Shown piece after piece: positions 47,538 through 55,938 of a stretch of 64,000 bases of DNA (positions are counted from its first letter, which is position 1; every line of letters starts with the position of its first letter). A program made the position numbers and the translations under genes. This DNA is from DATLGB01 sp963726825 (GTDB lineage: Bacteria > Actinomycetota > Thermoleophilia > Solirubrobacterales > Solirubrobacteraceae), in NCBI GenBank assembly GCA_963726825.1, contig CAVSDT010000002.1:1860001-1924000 (forward strand), given 5' to 3'. The notes below the pieces were generated by a model. That model did no database searches. It worked only from the letters and a program-made list of their open reading frames with translations, and was not told the DNA's origin.

Positions 47538-48571
47538 GCCGCCAGGGGCCGCGTCGCCGTCGATGCGGCGTGCGGCGGGATCGCCTTGCCCCAGCGGGCG
47601 GCCGCGGCGAAGTCGAGCAGCTGCGGCATGTACTCGGCGAAGCCCGGGGCGCGAAGGCCGAGCGCGCGCACGCGGTCGGCGCCGAAGCGCCCGCGCACGG
47701 TGAAGTACGGCGCGTAGACCTCGAGGCCGCCGGGCGGCAGCGCGGTGTCGTCGGGGTCGAGCACGGGCGCGGTGATGCCCATGTGCCCCGCGACGAGGTC
47801 GCACAGCTCCCCGGCGGTGAGCGCGTCCTCGCCGGCGACGGCATGGAGCGTGTCCCCCGGTGTCCGGGCGTCCGGCTCCAGCGCGGCCATGACGACGTCG
47901 GCGACGTGGTCGATCGGGACGACGTCGACGATCGCGAGCGGATCGGCCGGGACACGGTCCACGAGCCCGCGCGAGAACATCCGCAGCGGCGGATACAGGA
48001 CGTTGAAGGACGACGTCCAGCCGGTGCCGCTCTCCCCCACCACGATCGACGGCCGCACGACGCGCAGGGGCAGGGAGCCGTGGGAGCGCATCTCACGCTC
48101 CGCCTCGAACTTCGACTGCTCGTACGCGTTGCGGAAGCGCTGGCCGACGTCGAGGTCGGACTCCGCGAACGTCCCGTCCGTGATGCCGGCGACGTAGGCC
48201 GTGGAGACGTGGACGATCCGCTGCAGCCGCGGCGCCCGCAGCGCGAGCTGGGCGACCGCGCGCGCACCGACGACGTTCGTCGCACGGGCGGCCTCGATCG
48301 GCTGATCGAACTGCACGTTGGCCGCGGAGTGGATGATGTGCGTCACCCCCGCGACGTCGACGTCGAGCGTCCCCGTGGCGATGTCGCCCGCGACGGCGCG
48401 GGCGCGGCCGCGCACGTGCGGCGGCAGGAGCGGGGCGAGCGCGGCGTCCAGCCGGGCCTGGGGGTCGGCGCCGCGGACGACGCAGGTGACCTCCTCGCCG
48501 GTCGACTCCAGCAGGCGGGCGACGACGTAGCCGCCGACGAACCCCGTCGCCCCGGTGACGAGGACGCTCAC
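47534..48571 (-). CDS. NAD-dependent epimerase/thioester-reductase-like extended SDR
   Basis: A 345-residue extended SDR. The Rossmann start is MSVLVTGATGFVGGYVVARLL, followed by HIIHSAANVQFDQPIEAARATNV, VHVSTAYVAG and NAYEQSKFEAEREM with the catalytic Tyr-x-x-x-Lys. This pattern resembles the fatty-acyl/thioester reductase (male-sterility NAD-binding) family. It is the last gene of the fatty-acid operon, overlapping fabI by 4 bases (GTGA). It may therefore reduce or modify an acyl thioester; that is inference from position. Confidence 0.82.
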   Translation of the reverse strand: MSVLVTGATGFVGGYVVARLLESTGEEVTCVVRGADPQARLDAALAPLLPPHVRGRARAVAGDIATGTLDVDVAGVTHIIHSAANVQFDQPIEAARATNVVGARAVAQLALRAPRLQRIVHVSTAYVAGITDGTFAESDLDVGQRFRNAYEQSKFEAEREMRSHGSLPLRVVRPSIVVGESGTGWTSSFNVLYPPLRMFSRGLVDRVPADPLAIVDVVPIDHVADVVMAALEPDARTPGDTLHAVAGEDALTAGELCDLVAGHMGITAPVLDPDDTALPPGGLEVYAPYFTVRGRFGADRVRALGLRAPGFAEYMPQLLDFAAAARWGKAIPPHAASTATRPLAA

Positions 48572-49380
48572 GCCGGCACCGCGTCCGCATCGGCGGGGGC
48601 GGGCACGGCCGGGCAGCCGACCGCGGAGAACCCGCCGTCGACGTGGAGGACCTGCCCGGTGATCGCCCGGGAGAGGTCGCTGAGGAGGAAGCAGACGGTG
48701 TCGGCGACCGGGCCGGCATCGCTCGTGTCCCAGCCGAGCGGGGACTGCTCGCGCCAGCGGTCGGCCAGGGTGTTGAAGCCCGGGATGCCGTTGGCGGCCA
48801 CGGTGCCCAGCGGCCCGGCGGAGACGAGGTTGCAGCGCACGCCCTCCGGCCCGAGGTCGCGGGCGAGGTAGCGCGAGGTCGACTCCAGGGCGGCCTTCGC
48901 CACGCCCATCCAGTCATAGACCGGCCAGGCGACCTGCGCGTCGAAGTCGAGCCCGACGATCGCCGAGCCGGACGGCATCAGCGGCTTGACGGCGACGGCG
49001 AGGTCGCGCAGCGACACGGCGGAGACGTGGAACGCGGTCTGCGCCGAGCCGACCGGCGCGGAGAGGAAGTTGCCCCCGAGCGCATCGGTGGGCGCGAACG
49101 CGATCGCGTGCAGCGCCCCGTCGACGCCGTCCCAGCGCTCCCGGAGCGAGACGGTGAGCGCCTCGAAGTGCGCCGGGTCCTGGACGTCGAGCTCGAGCAC
49201 GTCCGGGGTGGCGGGCAGCGTCCTCGCGGCGCGCTCGGTCAGGCGCTTGGCCCGGCCGAAGGAGGTCAGCACGACCTCGGCGCCCTCCTCCATCGCGCGG
49301 GCGGCGACGGAGAAGGCGATCGAGTCCTTGGTCAGCGCACCCGTGACGAGCAGGCGCTTGCCGGCGAGCATCGCGCCCAT
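48568..49380 (-). CDS. fabI: Enoyl-ACP reductase, FabI/InhA type
   Basis: A 270-residue NADH-dependent enoyl-ACP reductase. It has the FabI-type cofactor start RLLVTGALTKDSIAFSVAARA, the mid motif DGALHAIAFAP, and VGLDFDAQVAWPVYDWMGVAK. The last carries the Tyr-x6-Lys active site as in mycobacterial InhA. RCNLVSAGPLGTVAANGIPGF forms the substrate loop. It carries out the last step of chain elongation. It overlaps the maoC stop by one base and is part of a continuous minus-strand fatty-acid operon. Confidence 0.92.
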   Translation of the reverse strand: MGAMLAGKRLLVTGALTKDSIAFSVAARAMEEGAEVVLTSFGRAKRLTERAARTLPATPDVLELDVQDPAHFEALTVSLRERWDGVDGALHAIAFAPTDALGGNFLSAPVGSAQTAFHVSAVSLRDLAVAVKPLMPSGSAIVGLDFDAQVAWPVYDWMGVAKAALESTSRYLARDLGPEGVRCNLVSAGPLGTVAANGIPGFNTLADRWREQSPLGWDTSDAGPVADTVCFLLSDLSRAITGQVLHVDGGFSAVGCPAVPAPADADAVPA

Positions 49381-49874
49381 CAGAGCGGCACCGAGGTGAG
49401 GGCGTCGAACGCGTCCTCGACGGACTGCTCGACGTGGTCTGAAGCCCACACGACCTCGACGGTCGCACGCATGACGGTCTTGCCGCCGGCGCCGCGGACG
49501 TCGAGCGCGACGGCCACCAGGCCGGCCCGCTCGTCGATCGGCTTGAGGTCGGCGAGCTTGCCGTGGACCCGGATCGTGTCCCCGAGGCGGACGGGGCGCT
49601 TGAACACCGCGTCGCGCACCTTGCGCAGCGCGATCACGCGCCGGGGGTCGAACGGGACGAGGCCGGCGGCGTAGGAGAGCACGAGCATCCCGTGCGCGAT
49701 CCGCTCGCCGAAGGCCGACTGCGCCGACCACTCGGCGTCGACGTGCTGGGGGTGGAAGTCGCCCGTCTGGGTCGCGAAGGCGACGACGTCGGCCTCCGTG
49801 ACCGTGCGACCGCGCGTCTCGAACCGGGTGCCGGGCTCGAGCGCCTCGAACGGGGCGGAGAAGAGGGCGGTCAC
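49380..49874 (-). CDS. MaoC-like (3R)-hydroxyacyl dehydratase
   Basis: A 164-residue hotdog protein with the hydratase-2 motif region ATQTGDFHPQHVDAEWSAQSAFGERIAHGML, shown here in parts: TGDFHPQHVD and FGERIAHGML. The catalytic Asp and His lie in the first part. No fabZ or fabA is present in this operon, so this protein probably dehydrates 3-hydroxyacyl-ACP, as HadB does in mycobacteria. The GTG at 49874 overlaps the carboxyltransferase stop, and its own stop overlaps the fabI start. Confidence 0.87.
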   Translation of the reverse strand: MTALFSAPFEALEPGTRFETRGRTVTEADVVAFATQTGDFHPQHVDAEWSAQSAFGERIAHGMLVLSYAAGLVPFDPRRVIALRKVRDAVFKRPVRLGDTIRVHGKLADLKPIDERAGLVAVALDVRGAGGKTVMRATVEVVWASDHVEQSVEDAFDALTSVPL

Positions 49875-51313
49875 AGCGGCAGGTTCCCCCTCGAGTCGCC
49901 GCGAGGTCCGCCCGCGAGCGTCGACAGGCCCCAGGCGAGGCGCTCACGCGTCTCGTGCGGCTCGATGATCTCGTCGACGTGGCCGTCCTCGGCGGCGACG
50001 CTGGCGGACAGGTGCTCGTCCGCGTAGCCGGCCGAGAGCCGCTCACGCGTGGCCTCGGGGTCGTCCGCGGCCGCGATCTCGCGCCGGTGGACGATGTTGA
50101 CCGCCTGCTTGGGGCCCATGACCCCGAGCTCGGCACCCGGCCAGGCGAACGACAGGTGCGCGCCGAGCGCCCGCGAGTTCATGGTGATGTACGCGCCGCC
50201 GAAGGCCTTGCGCAGCACGACGGTGAGCTTGGGGACCTCACCCTCCGCGAAGGCATGGAGCAGCTTCGCGCCGTGGCGGATCACGCCGGCCTGCTCCTGG
50301 CGGGAGCCCGGCATGAAGCCCGGGGTGTCCACGAACACCAGCAGCGGCAGGTTGAACGTGTTGCAGGTGCGCACGAAGCGCGCGCCCTTCTGGGCCGAGT
50401 CGGCGTCGAGCACGCCGCCGAGGTACTTCGGCTGGTTGGCGACGACGCCGACGGCGCGGCCGTCCAGGCGCGCGAACCCGACGACGAGGTTCTTCGCCCA
50501 GCGGGGCTGCACCTCGTGGAGGTGGCCGCCGTCCACGACGCGGGCCACCACGTGGCGCACGTCGTAGACCTGGCGCGCCTCGTCGGGCACCACGGCGCCG
50601 GGATCGCCCGGGCGGGGTGCCGTCGGCAGCGCGTAGGGCGGGTCCTCGCCGGCGTGCTGGGGCAGGAAGGCGAGCAGGTCGCGCACGTGGCGCACCGCGG
50701 CGAGGTCGTCCTCGACCACCGCGTGGCAGACGCCGTTTCGCTCGTGCACGCGTGCGCCGCCGAGGCCGTCGGCGTCGACGTCCTCGCCGAGCACCTCCTT
50801 CACGACGCCCGGTCCCGTGAGGAACATGGAGGCCTCGCGCGTCATCACGACGTAGTCGGTCAGCGCCGGCGAGTAGGAGCCCCCGCCGGCGCTCGCGCCG
50901 GCGATCACGGAGATCTGCGGGACCTTGCCCGACAGGCGGACGTGCTCGCGGAAGATCCGGCCGTAGCCCTCGAGGGCGGCGACGCCCTCCTGCATGCGGG
51001 CGCCCGCGGAGGCGACGAAGCCGACGACGGGGACGCGCGCCTGGCCGGCGAGCTGCAGGACGCGCACGATCGTGTCCGCGTGCGCCTCGCCGAGCGAGCC
51101 GCCCATGTAGGAGGTGTCCTGTGCGTAGGCGAAGATCGGCCGGCCGTTGACGCGGCCGGCGGCGCCGACGACGCCGTCGCCGGCACGCGACTTCTCCCCC
51201 ATGCGGCGGGAGTGGATGCCGGAGCGGATGACGTGGAGCGAGCCGGGGTCGCAGAGCGCCTCGAGGCGCTCGAGCGGACCGAGGGTGGTGGGTTCGGGGA
51301 CGGCGAGGGCCAT
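49871..51313 (-). CDS. Acyl-CoA carboxylase carboxyltransferase (PccB/AccD-type)
   Basis: A 480-residue biotin-dependent carboxyltransferase containing both crotonase-like halves, as in propionyl/acetyl-CoA carboxylase beta subunits. The N-half has SLGEAHADTIVRVLQLAGQARVP and the oxyanion loop VIAGASAGGGSYSPALTDYVVM. The C-half has FVDTPGFMPGSRQEQAGVIRHGAKLL and LRKAFGGAYITMNSRALGAH. It would transfer CO2 from biotinyl carrier to acetyl- or propionyl-CoA to supply malonyl or methylmalonyl units. No biotin carboxylase gene is present here. It overlaps fabF by one base. Confidence 0.9.
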   Translation of the reverse strand: MALAVPEPTTLGPLERLEALCDPGSLHVIRSGIHSRRMGEKSRAGDGVVGAAGRVNGRPIFAYAQDTSYMGGSLGEAHADTIVRVLQLAGQARVPVVGFVASAGARMQEGVAALEGYGRIFREHVRLSGKVPQISVIAGASAGGGSYSPALTDYVVMTREASMFLTGPGVVKEVLGEDVDADGLGGARVHERNGVCHAVVEDDLAAVRHVRDLLAFLPQHAGEDPPYALPTAPRPGDPGAVVPDEARQVYDVRHVVARVVDGGHLHEVQPRWAKNLVVGFARLDGRAVGVVANQPKYLGGVLDADSAQKGARFVRTCNTFNLPLLVFVDTPGFMPGSRQEQAGVIRHGAKLLHAFAEGEVPKLTVVLRKAFGGAYITMNSRALGAHLSFAWPGAELGVMGPKQAVNIVHRREIAAADDPEATRERLSAGYADEHLSASVAAEDGHVDEIIEPHETRERLAWGLSTLAGGPRGDSRGNLPL

Positions 51314-52518
51314 CAGGCGGGGGCTCCCTTCAGAGCGAGGACGGCGTTGTGGCCGCCGAAGCCGAACGAGTTCGAGATGGCGACGGGCGCCTTCCCGTTG
51401 ACGTCCAGCCGACGGGGACCGTCGGGCACGTAGTCGAGGTCGAGATCGGGGTCCCGCTCCTCCCAGCCGACCGTGGGCGGGGCGACCCGCTCGGCCAGCG
51501 CGTTGACGGTGGCCACGGCTTCGACGGCGCCCGCCGCGCCGAGGAGGTGGCCGATGACGGACTTCGTCGACGAGATCGGGACGGTGGCGGCGTGGTCGCC
51601 CAGTGCGGCCTTGATCGCCTGCGTCTCCGACGCGTCGTTGAGGGGTGTGGACGTGCCGTGGGCGTTGACGTAGTCGACGTCCTCCGGCGCGAGCCCCGCG
51701 TCCTGCAGCGCGAGGGTGATCGCCCGGGCCGCGCCCGAGCCGTCGGCCCGGGGGGCCGTCAGGTGGTGGGCGTCCGAGGTCGCGCCGTAGCCGACGACCT
51801 CGCCCAGGATCGTCGCGCCGCGCGCCTCCGCGGCCTCGGCGGACTCGAGCACGAGGATGCCCGCGCCCTCGCCCATGACGAAGCCGTCGCGGCGCGCGTC
51901 GAACGGCCGCGAGATGCCGGAGGTCGACAACGCGTCCATCTGGCCGAACGCCGCGTGGGAGATCGGGTGGTGGGCGGCCTCGGCGCCGCCGGTGACGACC
52001 GCGTCGCAGTCGCCGGCGGCGATCGCGCGTGCGGCCTCGCCGATCGAGTGCGCACCCGCCGCGCACGCGGACGTGGGCGCGAACGACACGCCCTCCAGCC
52101 CGTGCTGCATGGCCAGCGCGCCGGCGGCGGCGTTGGGCATCATCAGGGGGATCGCGAGCGGGGAGACCTTGCCCTCGCCCTGCTCGCGCAGGACGTCGTA
52201 GCCGTGCATCAGCGTGCCGATGCCGCCGATGCCGGTGCCGACGATGCAGCCGATCCGGGTCGGGTCATGCGGCAGCTCGCCGTCGACCCAGCCGGCCTGC
52301 TCGAGCGCCTCGGCGGCCGCGATCAGCGCCAGCTGCGTGAAGCGGTCCGAGCGGCGGGCGAGCTTGCGCGACAGGAACTCCGTCACCTCGAAGTCGGCCG
52401 TGGCACGGCCGTCCTCGATCGCGGAGTCCCCGCCGCACCAGCGGGTGTGCAGGGTCCGCGCCCCCACGCCGAGCGGCGTGACGGCGCCGACGCCGGTGAT
52501 GACGACGCGGGTCTGCAT
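51313..52518 (-). CDS. fabF: 3-oxoacyl-ACP synthase II (KAS II)
   Basis: A 401-residue condensing enzyme. The Cys-His-His triad is C152 (TSACAAGAH), H287 (VNAHGTSTPLND) and H324 (KSVIGHLLGAAG), with K319. The C-terminal SNSFGFGGHNAVL glycine loop is present. It elongates acyl-ACP with malonyl-ACP. Length and motifs are standard. TGATG overlaps at both ends tie it to acpP upstream and the carboxyltransferase downstream. Confidence 0.95.
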   Translation of the reverse strand: MQTRVVITGVGAVTPLGVGARTLHTRWCGGDSAIEDGRATADFEVTEFLSRKLARRSDRFTQLALIAAAEALEQAGWVDGELPHDPTRIGCIVGTGIGGIGTLMHGYDVLREQGEGKVSPLAIPLMMPNAAAGALAMQHGLEGVSFAPTSACAAGAHSIGEAARAIAAGDCDAVVTGGAEAAHHPISHAAFGQMDALSTSGISRPFDARRDGFVMGEGAGILVLESAEAAEARGATILGEVVGYGATSDAHHLTAPRADGSGAARAITLALQDAGLAPEDVDYVNAHGTSTPLNDASETQAIKAALGDHAATVPISSTKSVIGHLLGAAGAVEAVATVNALAERVAPPTVGWEERDPDLDLDYVPDGPRRLDVNGKAPVAISNSFGFGGHNAVLALKGAPA

Positions 52519-52772
52519 CAGACTCCGGCGCGCTCGGCGATCAGATCGACGGCGTCGCCGACGGTCTTCATCTTCGGCATGTCCTCGCCCTTGATCTCGA
52601 CGCCGTACTCCTCCTGGACGATCTGGCCGAGCTCGACGAGGTCGAGGGAGTCGACGTCGAGGGCCTCGAACGTCGCGTCGCTGCTGATGTCGGCCGGCTC
52701 GGCGCCGAACTCCTCGAGGGCCTCGGCGACGCGCGCCTCGATGGCCTCACGGGTGATGGTCTGGTCGGTCAT
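52518..52772 (-). CDS. acpP: Acyl carrier protein
   Basis: An 84-residue acidic four-helix carrier protein. The phosphopantetheine serine is S42 in ALDVDSLDLVELGQIVQEEYG, the canonical DSL motif. It lies between fabG (16-base gap, with a GGAG ribosome site) and fabF (one-base overlap), where it serves as substrate carrier for the surrounding enzymes. Compared with E. coli ACP it has a slightly longer N-terminus. Confidence 0.95.
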   Translation of the reverse strand: MTDQTITREAIEARVAEALEEFGAEPADISSDATFEALDVDSLDLVELGQIVQEEYGVEIKGEDMPKMKTVGDAVDLIAERAGV

Positions 52773-52788
52773 GGTGACTCCTTGGGGT

Positions 52789-53514
52789 TCAGGCGGACAG
52801 GCCGCCGTCGACGGTCAAGACGGATCCCGTGACGTAGCCGGCGTCCTCGGAGACGAGGAAGCGCACCGCGTGCGCGACCTCGTCCGGGGTGCCGGCCCGC
52901 TTGGCGGGGATGTGCTGCAGAAGCTGGTCGCCGACGCCCGCCCCGGTCATGTCGGTGTCGATCAGACCGGGGGCGACGGCGTTGACGGTGACGCCGCGGT
53001 GCGCGACCTCGGCGGCGACGGTCTTCGTGAACCCGACGAGGCCGGCCTTGGCGGCGGCGTAGTTGGCCTGGCCGGGGTTCGCGCGCTGGCCGACGATGGA
53101 GGCGACGTTGACGATGCGGCCGAAGCGCGCCTTGACCATCGGGCGCAGGACCTTGCGGGTCATGCGAAAGGCGCCGGAGAGGTTCGTGGCGATGACCGCG
53201 TCCCAGTCGTCGTCCTTGAGGCCGGTGGAGACGTTGTCGCGGGTGATGCCGGCGTTGTTGACGAGCACGAGCACCGGGCCGCCGAGCGCCTCGATGGCGG
53301 CGGAGCAGACGGCGTCGGCGCTGGCGGGGTCGGCGACGTCGCCCTGGATGGCCACGCCGGTGCCGAGCTCGGCCGCGACGGCCTCCGCGGCGTCCGCGTT
53401 GGCGTTGTAGGTCAGCGCGACGGGCCAGCCGTCCGCGCTCAGGGCGCGGGCGACCGCGGCGCCGATGCCGCGGGAGCCGCCGGTCACGAGGGCGCAGCCC
53501 TGGCGCTCGGTCAT
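52789..53514 (-). CDS. fabG: 3-oxoacyl-ACP reductase
   Basis: A 241-residue classical SDR of the FabG type: ALVTGGSRGIGAAVARALSADG for NADPH, LVNNAGITRDNVSTGLKDDDWDAV, NVASIVGQRANPGQANYAAAKAG with Ser, Tyr and Lys, and VNAVAPGLIDTDMT. It reduces 3-oxoacyl-ACP. The start ATG overlaps the fabH stop (ATGA). The sequence is conventional in every respect. Confidence 0.94.
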   Translation of the reverse strand: MTERQGCALVTGGSRGIGAAVARALSADGWPVALTYNANADAAEAVAAELGTGVAIQGDVADPASADAVCSAAIEALGGPVLVLVNNAGITRDNVSTGLKDDDWDAVIATNLSGAFRMTRKVLRPMVKARFGRIVNVASIVGQRANPGQANYAAAKAGLVGFTKTVAAEVAHRGVTVNAVAPGLIDTDMTGAGVGDQLLQHIPAKRAGTPDEVAHAVRFLVSEDAGYVTGSVLTVDGGLSA

Positions 53515-54503
53515 GCGCACGCCCGCCAGTCGATCACGGTCGCGCCCCACACGAAGCCGGCGCCGAAGGCGCTCATGAGCACCTTCGTGCCGTCGGGGAG
53601 GCGGCCCTCCTCGCGGGCGCGCTGCAGCGCCAGCGGGATCGAGGCGGCGGAGACGTTGCCGAAGCTCGCGATGCAGTCCACGACCCGCTCCGGCGGGAGC
53701 TGGAGCTTCTGGCCGACGGAGCGGATGATGCGCGAGTTGGCCTGGTGGTAGACGAAGAGGTCGATCTCGTCGAGCGTGGTGCCGGCCAGCTCGATCGCCT
53801 CGTGCGTCGCGGCGATCATGTTGCGGACGGCGTGCTGGAAGACCTCGTAGCCCTCCATCGTGATGAGGCCGCGCTCGCGGTCGGCGTAGAGGAGGTCGCG
53901 CTGGGCCTCCGAGCGCAGGACCACGGGGTGCACCTCGCCCGCCCCGGCGACGCGGGTGAAGACGGCGGCGCCCGCGGCGTCCCCGAAGATCGCAGCGGTG
54001 CGCTTGTCGTCGGGGTCGGTGAACTGGGAGAGCTTCTCCGCTCCGATCACGAGCACCGCGTCGGCGCGGGCGCTCTCGAGGTGCGCGGCGGCCATGTCGG
54101 TCGCGGCGAGGAAGCCGGCGCAGGCGCCGCCCACGTCGAGGGCGCCGGCGGGCGCGCCGAGCAGCCCCGCGACGGCGGGCGCGAGGTTGGGGACGAGGTC
54201 GTCGGGGGTCGCGGTGGCGATCAGGAGCAGGTCGACGTCGGCGGCGTCGACGCCCGCGTCGACGAGCGCTCGGCGACCGGCCTCGGCGGCGAGCTCGGAC
54301 AGCGGCTCCCCCGGCTGGAGGTGATGGCGCTGGCGGATGCCGGTGCGCGAGGTGATCCACTCGTCGTCGACGCCGATGCGCGCCGCGATCGGCGCGTTCG
54401 TGACGACGGTGGCGGGCAGCGCGGTGCCCAGGCCCGCGACGGCGGCGCCCCACGGCTTGGCGGCCCGCTCGGCGGGGGCGACGGCGGGGGCGCTCTCAGG
54501 CAC
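53511..54503 (-). CDS. fabH: 3-oxoacyl-ACP synthase III (KAS III)
   Basis: A 330-residue initiating condensing enzyme. After a short Ala/Pro-rich N-terminal extension comes AAVAGLGTALPATVVTN, DDEWITSRTGIRQRH, the active Cys C128 in DVGGACAGFLAATDM, the His in DLFVYHQANSRII and the Asn in ASFGNVSAASIPLAL. It condenses acyl-CoA with malonyl-ACP to start chains. The GTG at 54503 lies within the last codons of fabD (8-base overlap). Confidence 0.94.
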   Translation of the reverse strand: MPESAPAVAPAERAAKPWGAAVAGLGTALPATVVTNAPIAARIGVDDEWITSRTGIRQRHHLQPGEPLSELAAEAGRRALVDAGVDAADVDLLLIATATPDDLVPNLAPAVAGLLGAPAGALDVGGACAGFLAATDMAAAHLESARADAVLVIGAEKLSQFTDPDDKRTAAIFGDAAGAAVFTRVAGAGEVHPVVLRSEAQRDLLYADRERGLITMEGYEVFQHAVRNMIAATHEAIELAGTTLDEIDLFVYHQANSRIIRSVGQKLQLPPERVVDCIASFGNVSAASIPLALQRAREEGRLPDGTKVLMSAFGAGFVWGATVIDWRACA

Positions 54504-55329
54504 GCGAGGCCTCGCGGTCGGTCTGGAGGATCCGCTTGAGCATCTTCGCGAGCACCTGGCCAGGGCCGGCGTCGACGTAGTCGTCGATCCCGGCGGCGTG
54601 GAGCGCCAGCACGGTCTCGCGCCAGCGCACGGGCGAGGTGAGGGCCTCCGCGAGGCGACGGCGGACGTCGTCGACGGGGGCGGCGGTGACGCCGGAGTAG
54701 ACCTCCAGGCGCGGCTCGTGCAGCTGCACGCCGGCCAGCGCGGCCTCGAACTCCGGCACGGCGTCGGCCATGAAGGGCGAGTGGAACGCGCCGGCGACGT
54801 TGAGCTCCATCGTGCGCACCCCGGCGCCGCGCAGGTCCTCACCGGCGGCGGCCAGCGCAGCGCGCTCGCCCGACAGGACGAGCTGCCCCGGCGCGTTGTC
54901 GTTGGCGACCACGACACCGTGGCGGGTGGCGATCGGCTCGACGGTCCCGAGGTCGCCCTTGAGCGCGGCGAGCATCGTGCCGTCGCCCGTGCGCCGGCCC
55001 GACTCGCTCATCAGGCGGCCGCGCAGGGCGGCGAGGCGCAGGGCGTCGGCCTCCTGGAGGACGCCGGCGGCGGCGAGCGCGGAGAGCTCCCCGAGCGAGT
55101 GCCCGGCGACGGCGGTGGCGTCGGTGACCTCGAGCTCGGACCACCCGGCGAGGCTCGCAGCGAGGATGGCCGGCTGCGCGAAGCGCGTGTCCTCGTCGGC
55201 GCGCGGGAAGGGGTCCTCGCCCACGGCCTCCACGGCCAGGTCGACGAGGTCGGGGCGAAGGGCGAGCACCCGGTCGCGCATGTCGGGCTGCTGGGAGCCC
55301 TGCCCGGGGAAGAGGATCGCGGTCGGCAT
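54496..55329 (-). CDS. fabD: Malonyl-CoA:ACP transacylase
   Basis: A 277-residue transacylase, the first gene of the fatty-acid operon. It has the FPGQGSQ start, the nucleophile elbow VAGHSLGELSALAAAG, GRLMSESGRR with the carboxylate-binding Arg, and VAGAFHSPFM with the catalytic His. It loads malonate onto ACP. A good ribosome site (GGTAGGAGCAG) precedes the ATG. About 55 bases upstream lies a compact C6/G6 hairpin. Confidence 0.94.
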   Translation of the reverse strand: MPTAILFPGQGSQQPDMRDRVLALRPDLVDLAVEAVGEDPFPRADEDTRFAQPAILAASLAGWSELEVTDATAVAGHSLGELSALAAAGVLQEADALRLAALRGRLMSESGRRTGDGTMLAALKGDLGTVEPIATRHGVVVANDNAPGQLVLSGERAALAAAGEDLRGAGVRTMELNVAGAFHSPFMADAVPEFEAALAGVQLHEPRLEVYSGVTAAPVDDVRRRLAEALTSPVRWRETVLALHAAGIDDYVDAGPGQVLAKMLKRILQTDREASRA

Positions 55330-55382
55330 CTGCTCCTACCTTCCACCGCCCGCGGGGGTAGGTCACACGTCCAGGCCCACAG

Positions 55383-55400
55383 ACCCCCCGGTCGGGGGGT
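55383..55400. repeat. Short C/G hairpin upstream of fabD
   Basis: ACCCCCC (55383-55389) pairs with GGGGGGT (55394-55400) around GGTC. It lies in the 192-base gap between fabD and the divergent SRPBCC gene, in the likely promoter or leader region of the fatty-acid operon. No clear regulator site was recognised. Confidence 0.35.
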
Positions 55401-55521
55401 GCGGCGTCAGGGCTCGGGGGGTGCGACGGGGGCGCTCGTGCCGATCGGCACAGATCCGTCAGCCGACGGACCGACGCCGATCCGGCGCACGTGCGGTCGG
55501 GCGCGCGGGTACCTCTTCCCC

Positions 55522-55938
55522 GTGCCCCACACCTTCAGCGCCGACTCCTCCGCCCCACCCGAGGCCGCCTGGGCGCTCATGGCCCGCCCCGACCGCTGGC
55601 ACGAGTGGTCGCCGCACGTGCGCGGCGCGTGGAACCTCGGCGAGCCGGAGGTGCAGGAAGGACGCCTCGGGGCGGCCCGCCTGCTCGGCGTCGCCCCGGT
55701 GCCGGCGCGGATCGTCGCCCGCACCGACCGGTCCTGGACCTGGAAGGTCGGCCCGGTCACGATGGTCCACGCCGTCGCGCCCCTGCCCGGGGGCGGCAGC
55801 CGCGTCTCCATCACGCTGCAGGCGCCCGGGCCGCTGGATCGCGCGATCGCGCTGTCCTACGGGCCGGTCTGCTCGGTGCTGATGGGACGGTTGGCCCGCA
55901 AGGCCGAGACCGCGTCCTCGAGCACCGGCACGAGCTGA
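55522..55938 (+). CDS. SRPBCC (START-like) family protein
   Basis: A 138-residue polyketide-cyclase/START-like fold protein. It shows FSADSSAPPEAAWALMARPDRWHEWSPHVRGA (N-terminal helix-grip pattern), IVARTDRSWTWKVGPVTMVHAVAPLPGG, and SRVSITLQAPGPLDRAIALSYG with the C-terminal helix. It would bind a hydrophobic small molecule. The GTG at 55522 diverges from the fatty-acid operon. Its 3' end overlaps the convergent HAD gene by 82 bases, which is long for this genome. Confidence 0.75.
   Translation: MPHTFSADSSAPPEAAWALMARPDRWHEWSPHVRGAWNLGEPEVQEGRLGAARLLGVAPVPARIVARTDRSWTWKVGPVTMVHAVAPLPGGGSRVSITLQAPGPLDRAIALSYGPVCSVLMGRLARKAETASSSTGTS

Noticed and set aside
55330..55521. A small gene in the gap between fabD and the SRPBCC gene
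   Set aside because: Only a short C/G hairpin and promoter-like sequence are visible; no frame has both a start with a ribosome site and plausible coding character.
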